Below are positions 26,196 to 34,378 of a DNA stretch of 64,000 bases, piece by piece. The position numbers were made by a program, and so were the translations under genes. The notes under the pieces are model-generated. The model searched no databases and was not told the DNA's origin. It saw nothing but the letters and a program-made list of their open reading frames with translations. Each line of letters begins with the position of its first letter. The first letter of the stretch is position 1. Source of the DNA: Bacillota bacterium (GTDB taxonomy: Bacteria > Bacillota > Clostridia > Christensenellales > SZUA-584); contig JAEYLC010000048.1 of the NCBI GenBank assembly GCA_023461435.1, forward strand, positions 1 through 64,000, read 5' to 3'.

Positions 26196-26492
26196 TTAAA
26201 AGTAAGGTGAGACAACATCGTGGTCTTCATATTGCTTTGCCAAATTATTATCCTGATTACGAAAAAACGATTTGGTATTTGTCATAAAATCAATTGTATT
26301 TTGCATAAGTCCCATAAGTGATTTATATAAATCCTCATACACTTTGAATTGCTCAGCTATTTTTATGATAGCTTGACTGTCAGGAGCCAAGTCAGGCGGT
26401 ACTATCGGGTTATTTGCCCAGCTGCTTTTAAAATTTTTCATGTTACTAATGCAACAGTCCAACTGAATAAGGTTAACTTTTATTTTCCCCAT
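26196..26492 (-). CDS. Small WXG100-like helper (TIGR04197-like, 98 aa)
   Basis: A 98-aa two-helix protein with a central SSWANNPIVPPDLAPDSQ turn and a C-terminal YEDHD, which fits the YxxxD/E export signal of type VII substrates. It shares the overall plan with the 91-aa protein at 22691. AAAGGAGAG lies about 8 bases before the ATG. Position between the DUF5344-like gene and the effector is the common order in LXG operons. Confidence 0.7.
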   Translation of the reverse strand: MGKIKVNLIQLDCCISNMKNFKSSWANNPIVPPDLAPDSQAIIKIAEQFKVYEDLYKSLMGLMQNTIDFMTNTKSFFRNQDNNLAKQYEDHDVVSPYF

Positions 26493-26506
26493 ATCAAATC
26501 TCTCCT

Positions 26507-26785
26507 TTATAACTTATCCTTGCCGTCTATTTCATTTAAGTAAGATTTTATTGTTGCATTAGAAATAGTTGTTATAGTTTGAATTTTATTTTGCATTTCC
26601 GCTGCACAACTAATGAATTCGTTAAGGCAATTTGCAGCAACTCCCGAGATCAACGCATTATCTCTTACAGCCTGAATAGAATTCATATATTGGTTATACA
26701 TTTCATTCAGCTTTTCTCCTGATTTTTTGCAGAATTCGGCGGCCATCTCAATGTTTTCGTCAATAATGACCATTTTATTACTCAT
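26507..26785 (-). CDS. WXG-like small protein (DUF5344-type)
   Basis: A 92-aa all-helical protein: KMVIIDENIEMAAEFCKKSGEKLNEMYNQYMNSIQ, a turn at ALISGVAANCL, then a second helix ending KSYLNEIDGKDKL. This plan fits the small YwqI/DUF5344-like partners of LXG effectors. The ATG at 26785 has GGTGGAG 6-7 bases upstream, preferred over a start four codons earlier. A truncated relative lies at 23010-23207. Confidence 0.7.
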   Translation of the reverse strand: MSNKMVIIDENIEMAAEFCKKSGEKLNEMYNQYMNSIQAVRDNALISGVAANCLNEFISCAAEMQNKIQTITTISNATIKSYLNEIDGKDKL

Positions 26786-26809
26786 TTTAATCTCCACCTT
26801 ATGGTTTTA

Positions 26810-27214
26810 TCATAGAAGTTTTTTTAAATCCGTTATATCTTTCTCGTAATTGCGGATTTTCCTTTTGAGTCTCTCAATTTCTTCTTCGATGGCATCGTTT
26901 TTATTATTAAGTAATCTTTTTGCCGTGTCCAATTCGCCGAGCGCGTTTCTGTGTTTTTGGCCATTAATTCTATCCCCCATGTCCATCGAATAGGGATTGG
27001 TAATTCTGGTGTTCACTGCCCAATTTGAAACTGCACGAAGCATGCTCATGCGCGTTGCTTGAGCTTGCGTAAAATCATTCCTGTAACTTGCAAGCCTTCT
27101 TAGCAGATCGTCAAGGTCATCCAGCTTTCTCTTGAGCTGTCTGATATCCGCCTCATAATTATCAATGGCCTTTTCTTTTTCCCTTATTTTCGCGTTGATT
27201 TGGGATTTATCCAC
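26810..27214 (-). CDS. Coiled-coil DUF5082-like protein, first gene of the island
   Basis: A 134-aa protein that is mostly coiled coil: KSQINAKIREKEKAIDNYEADIRQLKRKLDDLDDLLRRL at the start and EEEIERLKRKIRNYEKDITDLKKLL at the end. This matches the YwqH/DUF5082 type that opens many LXG operons in Firmicutes. I chose the GTG at 27214 because AAGGAGAGG lies 7 bases upstream; the ATG at 27244 would contain that site. A consensus promoter lies ~60 bp upstream. Confidence 0.75.
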   Translation of the reverse strand: MDKSQINAKIREKEKAIDNYEADIRQLKRKLDDLDDLLRRLASYRNDFTQAQATRMSMLRAVSNWAVNTRITNPYSMDMGDRINGQKHRNALGELDTAKRLLNNKNDAIEEEIERLKRKIRNYEKDITDLKKLL

Positions 27215-27275
27215 AAGATATCCTCTCCTTTGCTTGATATCCATTAAACCAGACAACATTCCTTATATTGTTACT

Positions 27276-27304
27276 ATTATAAATGACTTCTATTGTTAAA
27301 TCAA
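27276..27304 (-). promoter_or_regulatory. Strong sigma-A type promoter of the type VII-like island
   Basis: Minus strand TTGATT (27304-27299), 17-bp spacer, TATAAT (27281-27276). It is the only strong promoter I see for the tightly spaced minus-strand genes, so much of the island may be one transcript. It is divergent from the dnaX promoter. Confidence 0.75.
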
Positions 27305-27342
27305 TCCATAAATTATCACTCCATCCGCTGTTTCGGGCAATA

Positions 27343-27372
27343 TAGACAAAACGGCCCGCAAAATGGTATATT
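27343..27372 (+). promoter_or_regulatory. Promoter of the dnaX operon
   Basis: TAGACA (27343-27348), 18-bp spacer, TATATT (27367-27372), about 30 bp before the dnaX ribosome site. Confidence 0.6.
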
Positions 27373-27410
27373 GAAGTCGCGCTTTTTTTATGGCGCAATG
27401 GGAGGTAAAA

Positions 27411-28970
27411 ATGGCGTACAGGGCTTTGTACCGCACCTGGCGGCCCGCGCGTTTCGCCGAGGTTTCGGGGCAGGATCATATCGTTAAGGTGCTCGCCGGA
27501 CAGATCGAGTCCGGGCGTATTGCGCACGCGTATCTGTTTTCCGGGCCCCGGGGCACAGGCAAAACCAGCCTCGCCAAAATATTCGCGCGCGCCGTGAACT
27601 GCACCGCGCGGGAAGATAGCGAGCCCTGCGGCCAATGCGGGGTGTGCGCCGAAACGTCGGCGGAAAACCCCGTGGACATCGTGGAAATCGACGCGGCGTC
27701 CAACAACGGCGTGGACAGCGTGCGCGAGATTCGCGACCGCGTGAACCTGCTGCCTGCCGTCTGCCGCTACAAAGTCTATATTATCGACGAAGTGCATATG
27801 CTTTCAAAGGGCGCGTTTAACGCGTTGCTAAAAACGCTCGAAGAGCCGCCCGCGCATGTGATATTCATACTCGCCACCACCGAACCGCACAAGCTGCCCG
27901 CCACGATACTCTCGCGCTGCCAGCGTTTCGACTTTAAACGCATATCCGGCTTGGATATCACGGCCCGGCTGACCGAGGTCGCCAAAGGCGAAGGCTACGA
28001 ATTCGAACCCGAAGCGCTGCAGATGATCGCGCAGGCGGCGGAGGGCGGCCTTCGCGACGCGCTCTCGATACTCGATCAGTGCGCCTCATCGGGCGCGGTC
28101 ACGCGGCAGAGCGTCACCGCGGCGCTCGGAGGCAGCGGCGCACAGCAGCTTTTAGAGCTCATCGGCAGCATCACCGCCTACGATGAAAAAAACGCGCTCG
28201 AACAGTTATCCGCATTGCTGAGCGCCGGAGCGGACACGCGCGCGCTGATCAAGGACCTCGCGGAGGCGTTCCGCACTATGATGTGGCTCGCCGTGGGCGC
28301 GGGAGAAGCGGATGACAGCGGCCTTAAAGAAATGGCGGCGCGCTTCGGCAAGAACGCATGCCTCCGTGCACTCAATATACTGATACAAAAGGAATACGAG
28401 ATGCGCCAGAATCTGCGCGCGGACATCGTGCTTGAAACGGCGGTGATGGCGCTGATGGCGCCCGAGGACGATGCGACGTCGCCCGATAAAGCGCGCATTG
28501 AAAAGCTCGAGGCACGGCTTGCGGCGCTCGAGCAGCGCCCGCCCGCGGTGGCCCCCGAGCAGGCCGTCAGGCATGAAACGCCCAAAGCGGAAAAGCCCGC
28601 CAAGGCGGCCGCCAAAGAACCAAAAGCGGTGCCAAAGCCCCCCGCCGACAGCGGCGACGCGCAGGAGCTCTGGTATAAGGTGCTTGACGCTTTGAAGGCG
28701 GATTCTTACTTTGCTTATCCGCACGCAGCCAAAGCCGTCATGGCCTCGCGCCGGGGCGCTGATACGCTTGAAATCACGTTTGGCGGCAGCGCGGAAGTGG
28801 CCGCCGATTTCTTAAAACAGCCCGCCGCGATGAAAGCGCTCGGCGAGGCGATAGAAAAAACAGCGGGCAGACAGATGAACATCAGCATCCTTGTGGAAAA
28901 AGACCACGGTTCAAAAGCAAAAAATACGGACATACTTGCGATGTTTGGAGATAAAATCGAAGAAATATAA
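27411..28970 (+). CDS. dnaX: DNA polymerase III gamma/tau subunit
   Basis: A 519-aa clamp-loader ATPase. The N-terminal AAA+ module has Walker A GPRGTGKTS (residues 45-53), a zinc knuckle formed by Cys64, Cys73, Cys76 and Cys79, and IIDEVHML (Walker B). An Ala/Pro/Lys-rich linker then leads to the C-terminal tau part. GGGAGG lies 5 bases before the ATG at 27411 (MAYRALYRTWRP, the normal family start); an in-frame ATG seven codons earlier is less likely. It is followed by ybaB, recR and yaaL, the standard Firmicutes order. Confidence 0.97.
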   Translation: MAYRALYRTWRPARFAEVSGQDHIVKVLAGQIESGRIAHAYLFSGPRGTGKTSLAKIFARAVNCTAREDSEPCGQCGVCAETSAENPVDIVEIDAASNNGVDSVREIRDRVNLLPAVCRYKVYIIDEVHMLSKGAFNALLKTLEEPPAHVIFILATTEPHKLPATILSRCQRFDFKRISGLDITARLTEVAKGEGYEFEPEALQMIAQAAEGGLRDALSILDQCASSGAVTRQSVTAALGGSGAQQLLELIGSITAYDEKNALEQLSALLSAGADTRALIKDLAEAFRTMMWLAVGAGEADDSGLKEMAARFGKNACLRALNILIQKEYEMRQNLRADIVLETAVMALMAPEDDATSPDKARIEKLEARLAALEQRPPAVAPEQAVRHETPKAEKPAKAAAKEPKAVPKPPADSGDAQELWYKVLDALKADSYFAYPHAAKAVMASRRGADTLEITFGGSAEVAADFLKQPAAMKALGEAIEKTAGRQMNISILVEKDHGSKAKNTDILAMFGDKIEEI

Positions 28971-28981
28971 GGAGGTTTCTC

Positions 28982-29326
28982 ATGGCAAAGAGAAAATCTT
29001 TCGGCGGCGGCGGCGCGATGAACATGGGGTCTATGCTCGCCAAAGCACAGAAAATGCAGGCGGATATGGCGGCGGCGCAGGCCGAAGCCGAACAGACTGA
29101 GGTGGAAGCCACAGCGGGCGGCGGCGCGGTCACCGTGAAGGCCAACGGCGCCAAAAAGATCATCAGCATCAAGATCTCGCCCGAAGCGGCTGATCCCGAC
29201 GATATCGAGATGCTCGAAGACCTGATCATGGCGGCGGTCAACGAAGCGATCACCAAAGCCGAGGGCGTGATGCAGCATAAAATCAATGCGGTCACGGGCG
29301 GCATCGATCTTGGAGGCATGTTCTAG
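28982..29326 (+). CDS. ybaB: YbaB/EbfC nucleoid-associated protein
   Basis: A 114-aa DNA-binding protein of the YbaB/EbfC family. After a Gly-rich start the conserved ML-AKAQKMQADMAAAQAEAEQTEVEATAGGGAV and the C-terminal GGIDLGGMF are present. TAAGGAGG precedes the ATG. It lies between dnaX and recR as in most Firmicutes. Confidence 0.95.
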   Translation: MAKRKSFGGGGAMNMGSMLAKAQKMQADMAAAQAEAEQTEVEATAGGGAVTVKANGAKKIISIKISPEAADPDDIEMLEDLIMAAVNEAITKAEGVMQHKINAVTGGIDLGGMF

Positions 29327-29327
29327 C

Positions 29328-29933
29328 TTGAGCGGCATCATTGAACCCGTGGCGCGGTTGATCAACCAGTTTGCGAAGCTGCCGGGCATCGGCCAGAAAA
29401 CCGCGCAGCGGCTTGCTTTTCATGTGATCCATATGAGCGACAGCGAAGTGGAAGAGTTCGCAAACGACCTGTTCCACGCAAAAAAGGCGGCGGTCTACTG
29501 TCCGAGCTGCGGCAACCTCATGCAGCAGGGCGAACCCCTCTGCAGTATCTGCGCGGACCCCGCGCGCGACGGCTCGCTGGTCTGCGTGGTCTCGGATATC
29601 AAGGACGTGCTCGCGATTGAAAAAACGCGCGAATTCAAGGGCGTTTACCATGTGCTGCACGGCGTGATCTCCCCCATGGACGGCATTGGCCCGGACGACA
29701 TCAATATCGCGGGGCTCATTGACCGGCTTGCCGGCGGCGACATCGCCGAGGTGATACTCGCAACCAACCCGGATGTTCAGGGGACGGCGACAGCCGCGTA
29801 TATCGCGAAGACCATCCGTCCGCTCGTCTCCAAAATCACGCGCATCGCACACGGCGTGCCCGTGGGCGCGGACCTTGAATATACGGACGAAGTCACGCTT
29901 TCGCGGGCAATTGAAGGACGCACGCTCTATTAG
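29328..29933 (+). CDS. recR: Recombination mediator RecR
   Basis: A 201-aa protein of RecFOR repair: helix-hairpin-helix LPGIGQKTAQRL, zinc finger CPSCG...CSIC, and Toprim domain (VVSDIKDVLAIEKT, LATNPDVQGTATAAYIA). The start is a TTG at 29328, one base after the ybaB stop; GGAGG lies 11 bases upstream inside ybaB. This gives the usual family start (xxGIIEPVARLI), whereas the longer open frame runs through ybaB. Confidence 0.95.
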   Translation: MSGIIEPVARLINQFAKLPGIGQKTAQRLAFHVIHMSDSEVEEFANDLFHAKKAAVYCPSCGNLMQQGEPLCSICADPARDGSLVCVVSDIKDVLAIEKTREFKGVYHVLHGVISPMDGIGPDDINIAGLIDRLAGGDIAEVILATNPDVQGTATAAYIAKTIRPLVSKITRIAHGVPVGADLEYTDEVTLSRAIEGRTLY

Positions 29934-29995
29934 GTATACAAACGGTGACAGTTGGCGATAATCAACAGCATCAACCTTAATTTGGAGGATGCGGT

Positions 29996-30184
29996 ATGGA
30001 AGTCAGCGAGTATACGAATGATGTGAAGCGCGCCTATGCCATCTGGCAGGCGGCTCAGAACTATTTTGACAACGTGGCCGACCCCGACCTGGTGGATTTT
30101 GCGATTTACGACATGGAGGCCGCCAAAAAGAGATACATATACATGCTTAAAAAGGCCAGAGAAATGCACAAGGAAGCGCTCTGA
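29996..30184 (+). CDS. yaaL: DUF2508 (YaaL-type) small protein
   Basis: A 62-aa helical protein with DVKRAYAIWQAAQNYFDNVADPDLVDFAIYDMEAAKKRYIYMLKKA, which matches the DUF2508/YaaL family located after recR in Firmicutes. Its function is not known. TTGGAGG lies 6-7 bases before the ATG. A terminator follows 18 bp later, closing the operon. Confidence 0.9.
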   Translation: MEVSEYTNDVKRAYAIWQAAQNYFDNVADPDLVDFAIYDMEAAKKRYIYMLKKAREMHKEAL

Positions 30185-30201
30185 TTTAAGAAGTGCTTTT
30201 G

Positions 30202-30228
30202 GCAGGGACGGATTGTCTCTGCTTTTTA
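30202..30228 (+). terminator. Terminator of the dnaX-ybaB-recR-yaaL operon
   Basis: GCAGGGAC (30202-30209) pairs with GTCTCTGC (30215-30222; one G-U pair), 5-nt loop, followed by TTTTT. Confidence 0.8.
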
Positions 30229-30345
30229 TTTTCGGTTTGTTTCCTTTTTTGCCGTATACTCACACTGTCTTTTTACAGCCCATATTTGATTATGACAATA
30301 ACCTCCGATTTCGTGACATATCGACATGATATGAAGCATTTCTGC

Positions 30346-30374
30346 TTGTACGGCTGTGATTTTTCCTTTATAAT
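30346..30374 (+). promoter_or_regulatory. Promoter of the first HD-GYP gene
   Basis: TTGTAC (30346-30351), 17-bp spacer, TATAAT (30369-30374), about 60 bp before the GTG start. Confidence 0.7.
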
Positions 30375-30432
30375 TTTCATATAATGTTTACCTGTTAATC
30401 ACACAAATTCGCAAAAAAGTGAGACTTTTAAA

Positions 30433-31203
30433 GTGCGCACGAGAAAAAGCGGTCATGATCAGAGCAAAAAAGACGGGGAACAAAGAGGGGTTTGGGCATT
30501 CGAGAAAATACAGCTCATCGGCAACAATATTGCAAAGCTGCCTCCCCGCGATATTGACGAAAGTCACACCTTCACCGACCTATACCTTGCCGAGCCGGAT
30601 ATATTCAGTTTCCCAACCGACGTTCTAAGACAGATCTTCGCCGATTCAAAAGGCAAAGCGTGGCGTCAGATTCTCGATTCTCTCTATACCCGATACGGAT
30701 GGGTGTATGAGCATTCGGTCAATGTGGCGCTCATTTCCGTAATGATCGCCATTGAATTGAAAATGGACCAAAAAGCGCTGTACAATCTGACGCTCGGCGG
30801 CCTGCTGCACGATGTCGGCAAGCTGCTTGTCCCCATGACAATCATACAGAAAAATACGGTTTTAAGCGAAGCGGAAATGAATCTCGTGAAAAAGCACAGC
30901 GAGCTTGGAATGAGCCTTGTGGCGGGCTGCGGCCTTTGCAGCGACTGCATGGCGGTCATTTTGCAGCATCATGAAAGGCTGGACGGCAGCGGATATCCGT
31001 ACGGGCTCAAGTCCGGCGAGATCCACCCGTTTGCCAAAATCGCGATGATCGCCGATGTGCTGGACGCCATCACATCTTACCGGCCATACCGCCCCGCGCG
31101 GAGCATCAGCGAAGCGATTATGCTCATCAAACAGGAAGGCGATAAATTCAGCCGCGAATACGTTGACGCAGCGGAAAGGCTGCACCATAAGATCATCAAA
31201 TAA
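30433..31203 (+). CDS. HD-GYP domain c-di-GMP phosphodiesterase (copy 1)
   Basis: A 256-aa protein with a short variable N-terminus and a complete HD-GYP domain: YEHSVNVALIS, LLHDVGK, KKHSELG, HHERLDGSGYPYGL, IADVLDAITSYRPYRP. HD-GYP enzymes hydrolyse c-di-GMP (and some relatives) with a bound di- or trimetal centre; the residues for this appear intact. It has no membrane segment or receiver domain. GTG start; the ribosome site is weak, so the true start could differ slightly. It is related to copies 2 and 3 downstream. Confidence 0.85.
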   Translation: MRTRKSGHDQSKKDGEQRGVWAFEKIQLIGNNIAKLPPRDIDESHTFTDLYLAEPDIFSFPTDVLRQIFADSKGKAWRQILDSLYTRYGWVYEHSVNVALISVMIAIELKMDQKALYNLTLGGLLHDVGKLLVPMTIIQKNTVLSEAEMNLVKKHSELGMSLVAGCGLCSDCMAVILQHHERLDGSGYPYGLKSGEIHPFAKIAMIADVLDAITSYRPYRPARSISEAIMLIKQEGDKFSREYVDAAERLHHKIIK

Positions 31204-31404
31204 GATGCAGCGTCCGTACTCGTCTCATACCGCGTTCTGCTGATCCGAAATATCTGCAGCGCCTCAGCCTTGCTCACCGATACGCCCTCTAAATTATTCA
31301 CATACTTTAAGCGTCTGCCGCGGCGCATAAGGCTCAATCAAGCTTCTGTTATCATCTTGAATTTTATCCGAAAAAAAGCAGTAACAAAATAACCCAACTT
31401 TCAC

Positions 31405-31433
31405 TTGTATTATTATGTGAAATACAATATAAT
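31405..31433 (+). promoter_or_regulatory. Promoter of the second HD-GYP gene
   Basis: TTGTAT (31405-31410), 17-bp spacer, TATAAT (31428-31433). The following leader ends in TTCACAATAAAGAAAGG, which is also present before copy 3. Confidence 0.75.
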
Positions 31434-31505
31434 GGATACAATATATTACTGCAATCATGATACTTAATTATATCACTTATTCACAATAAAGAAAGGTAAT
31501 TCGCA

Positions 31506-32273
31506 GTGTATACCGACAGAAATATTTACGTAAATGACGAAGAGAACCAGAATACTCCCGGTCACAATCATAACTTGTCCCACAATTCACAAGAAAAAGC
31601 TTTTCCGCAATCCGGAGAGCTATCGGAAACGATCAGCGCTTCACATGTCAAAAGCTTGTTCCAGCCGCAAAACGAGGAGCTGTTTGAACACCCTGCAAAG
31701 GTTCTTTGCAGCATGATACTTTCTCCTCAATACGAGCTGCCAAGATTGTTTATGGGCCCTTTACATTGCCGGTATAAATGGGTATATACTCATTCCGTCA
31801 ACGTGGCTTTGATTTCCCTGATGATGGCCGACAGGCTGGGCCTTGATGAGGAACAACAGGAGACGCTTGCCATCGGGGCCCTGCTGCATGATGTGGGCAA
31901 GCTGAGAATCCCGAGGGCCATCCTGGAGAAAGAGTCATCGCTGAGCAATGAGGAAATGGCTTTGATGAAAAAACACAGTGAGTTTGGCCTCAAGCTCGTG
32001 GCAGCCTGTGGCCTGCCACAGGAAATCACGGATGTGATTATTCAGCATCACGAGCGTCTGGACGGAAGCGGATACCCGTACGGGCTTCAAGCGGGTCAAA
32101 TCAGCCGGCTTGCCGAAATCACAATGATTGCGGATGTGATTGACGCGATCACGTCTCACCGCCCCTACCGCCCCGCATGGAGTATCAGCGAAGCCTTATC
32201 GCTCATCAAACAAGATGGCGACAAATTCAACCGGGAATACGTTGCATTAATTGAAAATATGCACCGCGAATAA
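31506..32273 (+). CDS. HD-GYP domain c-di-GMP phosphodiesterase (copy 2)
   Basis: A 255-aa protein; GTG start after AAGAAAGG. A variable, polar N-terminal ~85 residues (MYTDRNIYVNDE...) precedes the HD-GYP domain with YTHSVNVALISLMMA, LLHDVGKLRIP, KKHSEFG, HHERLDGSGYPYGL and IADVIDAITSHRPYRP, so it should be an active phosphodiesterase. It starts MYTD like copy 3, which suggests these two arose by duplication. A bidirectional terminator separates it from the XRE gene. Confidence 0.87.
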   Translation: MYTDRNIYVNDEENQNTPGHNHNLSHNSQEKAFPQSGELSETISASHVKSLFQPQNEELFEHPAKVLCSMILSPQYELPRLFMGPLHCRYKWVYTHSVNVALISLMMADRLGLDEEQQETLAIGALLHDVGKLRIPRAILEKESSLSNEEMALMKKHSEFGLKLVAACGLPQEITDVIIQHHERLDGSGYPYGLQAGQISRLAEITMIADVIDAITSHRPYRPAWSISEALSLIKQDGDKFNREYVALIENMHRE

Positions 32274-32305
32274 TTAATAAAGCGGCAAGGATTAATCATC
32301 ACTTT

Positions 32306-32342
32306 AAAAGACACAATTGACATCGTTGAATTGTGTTCTTTT
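32306..32342. terminator. Bidirectional terminator between HD-GYP copy 2 and the XRE gene
   Basis: AAAAGACACAATT pairs with AATTGTGTTCTTTT (one bulge, 10-nt loop), giving A and T tracts on both sides so it can serve both converging genes. Confidence 0.75.
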
Positions 32343-32661
32343 ATTTGTGCAGAAGTCCGTCCAGATAGGACAGCATTTTCTCCTTCAGCAGCTTATTCAG
32401 CCTTCGAAAGCCGCAGATCAATTCAAGCTCCTGCTCGGTCAAGTCGGACGAATGTATGCAATTTCTCTCATCCGTTCTTTTGAGCAAATAATCTATGCTG
32501 ACATCAAAAATATCGGCCATTCTCATAAGAGATTTCAAGCTGATATCATGCTTTCCTGTCTCATAGGCGCTGACCGTCTCCTGCGTGACCTCAAGCTCCA
32601 TGCTGAGCCGAAGCTGAGTCATCCTTTTCGCCTGACGCAGTTCACGAATTCTGTTGGGCAT
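32341..32661 (-). CDS. XRE-family transcriptional regulator
   Basis: A 106-aa protein. Residues ~5-60 form a Cro/C1-type helix-turn-helix (IRELRQAKRMTQLRLSMELEVTQETVSAYETGKHDISL) followed by MADIFDVSIDYLLKRTDE, typical of single-domain XRE regulators; the C-terminal ~45 residues are helical. GGAGG lies 10 bases before the ATG at 32661. It lies inside the HD-GYP cluster and may control these genes, but no operator was identified. Confidence 0.85.
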   Translation of the reverse strand: MPNRIRELRQAKRMTQLRLSMELEVTQETVSAYETGKHDISLKSLMRMADIFDVSIDYLLKRTDERNCIHSSDLTEQELELICGFRRLNKLLKEKMLSYLDGLLHK

Positions 32662-32785
32662 TTTTATCAATCCTCCGTCAACATGTGCTTGTATTTGTAA
32701 ATCAGCCTATTCGTTCTAATTTATTGATTCGCATTAAAAAACAATACAAATTGCACTCACATAATCAATCTGATGCAAATGCAAT

Positions 32786-33028
32786 TTAAGACCGCAATAC
32801 CCACTTTTCAATATCCTTTGCATGATACGCTGATAAAATAACGGCTTGTACTTTTTTTATACTCGTTTGAGTTTGAGCCAGGACGATCATCCGGTATCCC
32901 GATGTTGCTGCCGCTTGCTCATCCCCGAAAATCATCGCACACTTTCGTGCTGCAATACATGAAAGCCTCGGAGCGGTCATCGTTTCACTCCAAAGGATAA
33001 ACAGTTGCTTCTCACTGCAGTATGACAC
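32786..33028 (-). CDS. Doubtful small ORF in a long intergenic gap
   Basis: An 80-codon GTG-started frame without a convincing ribosome site or recognisable motif. It is the only long frame in the 750-bp gap between the XRE gene and HD-GYP copy 3. The rest of the gap is AT-rich, with the promoter of copy 3 at its right end. It may be a decayed gene or chance. Confidence 0.2.
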   Translation of the reverse strand: MSYCSEKQLFILWSETMTAPRLSCIAARKCAMIFGDEQAAATSGYRMIVLAQTQTSIKKVQAVILSAYHAKDIEKWVLRS

Positions 33029-33314
33029 CTGCAGATGATTTTCTCGGCACGTTTAACCACGAGTCTGCAGCCGGCGGATTATGAATCCTATAAAGCATGT
33101 TTATGATTCCTATCCGTGTTGCCATCCGCCCCTGTTATACGTTTGATTTTTATAATTAAGCGCTATTATTTCTTTTTTATTAATAAACACCTCATTTCAG
33201 CAATTTTTCATCATAAATTCAATTTCAATTATGAAAACAAATATAATGCATCACGCTCTGACAAAGCAAAATAATCGGATAGAGGTTTGGCTAAAAATAG
33301 AATATAACTTATAC

Positions 33315-33343
33315 TTGATATTTTTAGTGTTTATTCTTATAAT
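33315..33343 (+). promoter_or_regulatory. Promoter of the third HD-GYP gene
   Basis: TTGATA (33315-33320), 17-bp spacer, TATAAT (33338-33343), leader of about 65 nt containing TTCACAATAAAGAAAGG. Confidence 0.75.
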
Positions 33344-33414
33344 AAATATGGTATACAACTGTATTTTGCTGCGCTGTCACAATATTAATTCACAATAAAG
33401 AAAGGGTTTTCACA

Positions 33415-34293
33415 GTGTATACGGATAAAAACATATTCGACCAGCAGGGTCGTCTTCTTTTGGCAAAAGGCCAGGAAATTAACAGCCGAACTATCGAACG
33501 GTTGAAGCAATATGACATCTCCAATTATTCACATTCTATCGATAAGCCGTGCGATCCCTCATCCAAATATATACCCGGTACATTTTTATTCTATGAAACA
33601 AGCGCGTTTAAACAATATCCAATGCCCCCATGTAAACACCAAAAAATCGATACTACCGCGATCGAAACGGCATTCCAAACGTGCAATAAGAAAATTTTCG
33701 AAAATTCGGCGGCAGTAGTTGGCGATGTGATTTTTGATTCGGAAAATGAATCATGGAAATTGATTATCAACACGCTTTGCTGCCGGTATGGCTGGGTTTA
33801 TACGCATTCCATTAATGTCGCATTGCTTTCACTCATCATTGCTGAAAATATCGGCATGGATAAAAAGCAGCTGAAAAATCTGGCAATCGGCGCTTTGTTT
33901 CATGATGTCGGCAAGATTTTAATACCCAAAGACATCATCGATAAAAAATCTTCTTTAACCCCAAAGGAGATGGTCCTCGTAATGCAGCACTGCGAGCTGG
34001 GGATCAGCCTTGTTGAGGCATATAACCTGCCGAAGGAAAGCCTCGATGTGATACTTCAGCATCATGAACGTCTGAATGGCAGCGGATATCCGTACGGACT
34101 CACCTCGGATGAAATCCACCCGTTTGCCAAAATCGCCATGATCGCAGACGTGCTGGACGCCATCACATCGGCCCGTCCGTACCGTCCTGCCAAAAGCATC
34201 GGAGACGCCATCTCAATTCTCAAGCAGGACGAAAATACCTTCAGCCGCGAGTACATCACTGTGATCGAAAAATTGCTTAAAATTATGGGCTGA
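33415..34293 (+). CDS. HD-GYP domain phosphodiesterase (copy 3), with DGSGYP changed to NGSGYP
   Basis: A 292-aa protein; GTG start after AAAGAAAGGG. The N-terminal part (MYTDKNIFDQQGRLLLAKGQEINSRTIERLKQYDI) resembles the DUF3391-like segment found before some HD-GYP domains, which copies 1 and 2 lack. The HD-GYP domain has YTHSINVALLS, LFHDVGKILIP, MQHCELG, HHERLNGSGYPYGL and IADVLDAITSARPYRP. The conserved Asp of the GYP motif is Asn here, and the helix His-Ser is followed by an unusual HCELG. Activity may be reduced or altered. Confidence 0.85.
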   Translation: MYTDKNIFDQQGRLLLAKGQEINSRTIERLKQYDISNYSHSIDKPCDPSSKYIPGTFLFYETSAFKQYPMPPCKHQKIDTTAIETAFQTCNKKIFENSAAVVGDVIFDSENESWKLIINTLCCRYGWVYTHSINVALLSLIIAENIGMDKKQLKNLAIGALFHDVGKILIPKDIIDKKSSLTPKEMVLVMQHCELGISLVEAYNLPKESLDVILQHHERLNGSGYPYGLTSDEIHPFAKIAMIADVLDAITSARPYRPAKSIGDAISILKQDENTFSREYITVIEKLLKIMG

Positions 34294-34378
34294 CGCTCAC
34301 CGGGCCTGTTCATTGACCGCAATTCAATTATACTGTATTATATCAGTGGTCCCGGTATAAATCGAACCAGAGGTTATT

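Noticed and set aside
27207..27797. Minus-strand 196-codon frame over the dnaX start
   Set aside because: It overlaps the well-supported dnaX gene and its promoter and has no family motif or ribosome site.
28180..28195. Programmed frameshift in dnaX at an A-rich run
   Set aside because: The run reads GAA AAA AAC in frame and not A-AAA-AAG, and no stimulating hairpin or nearby stop was evident.
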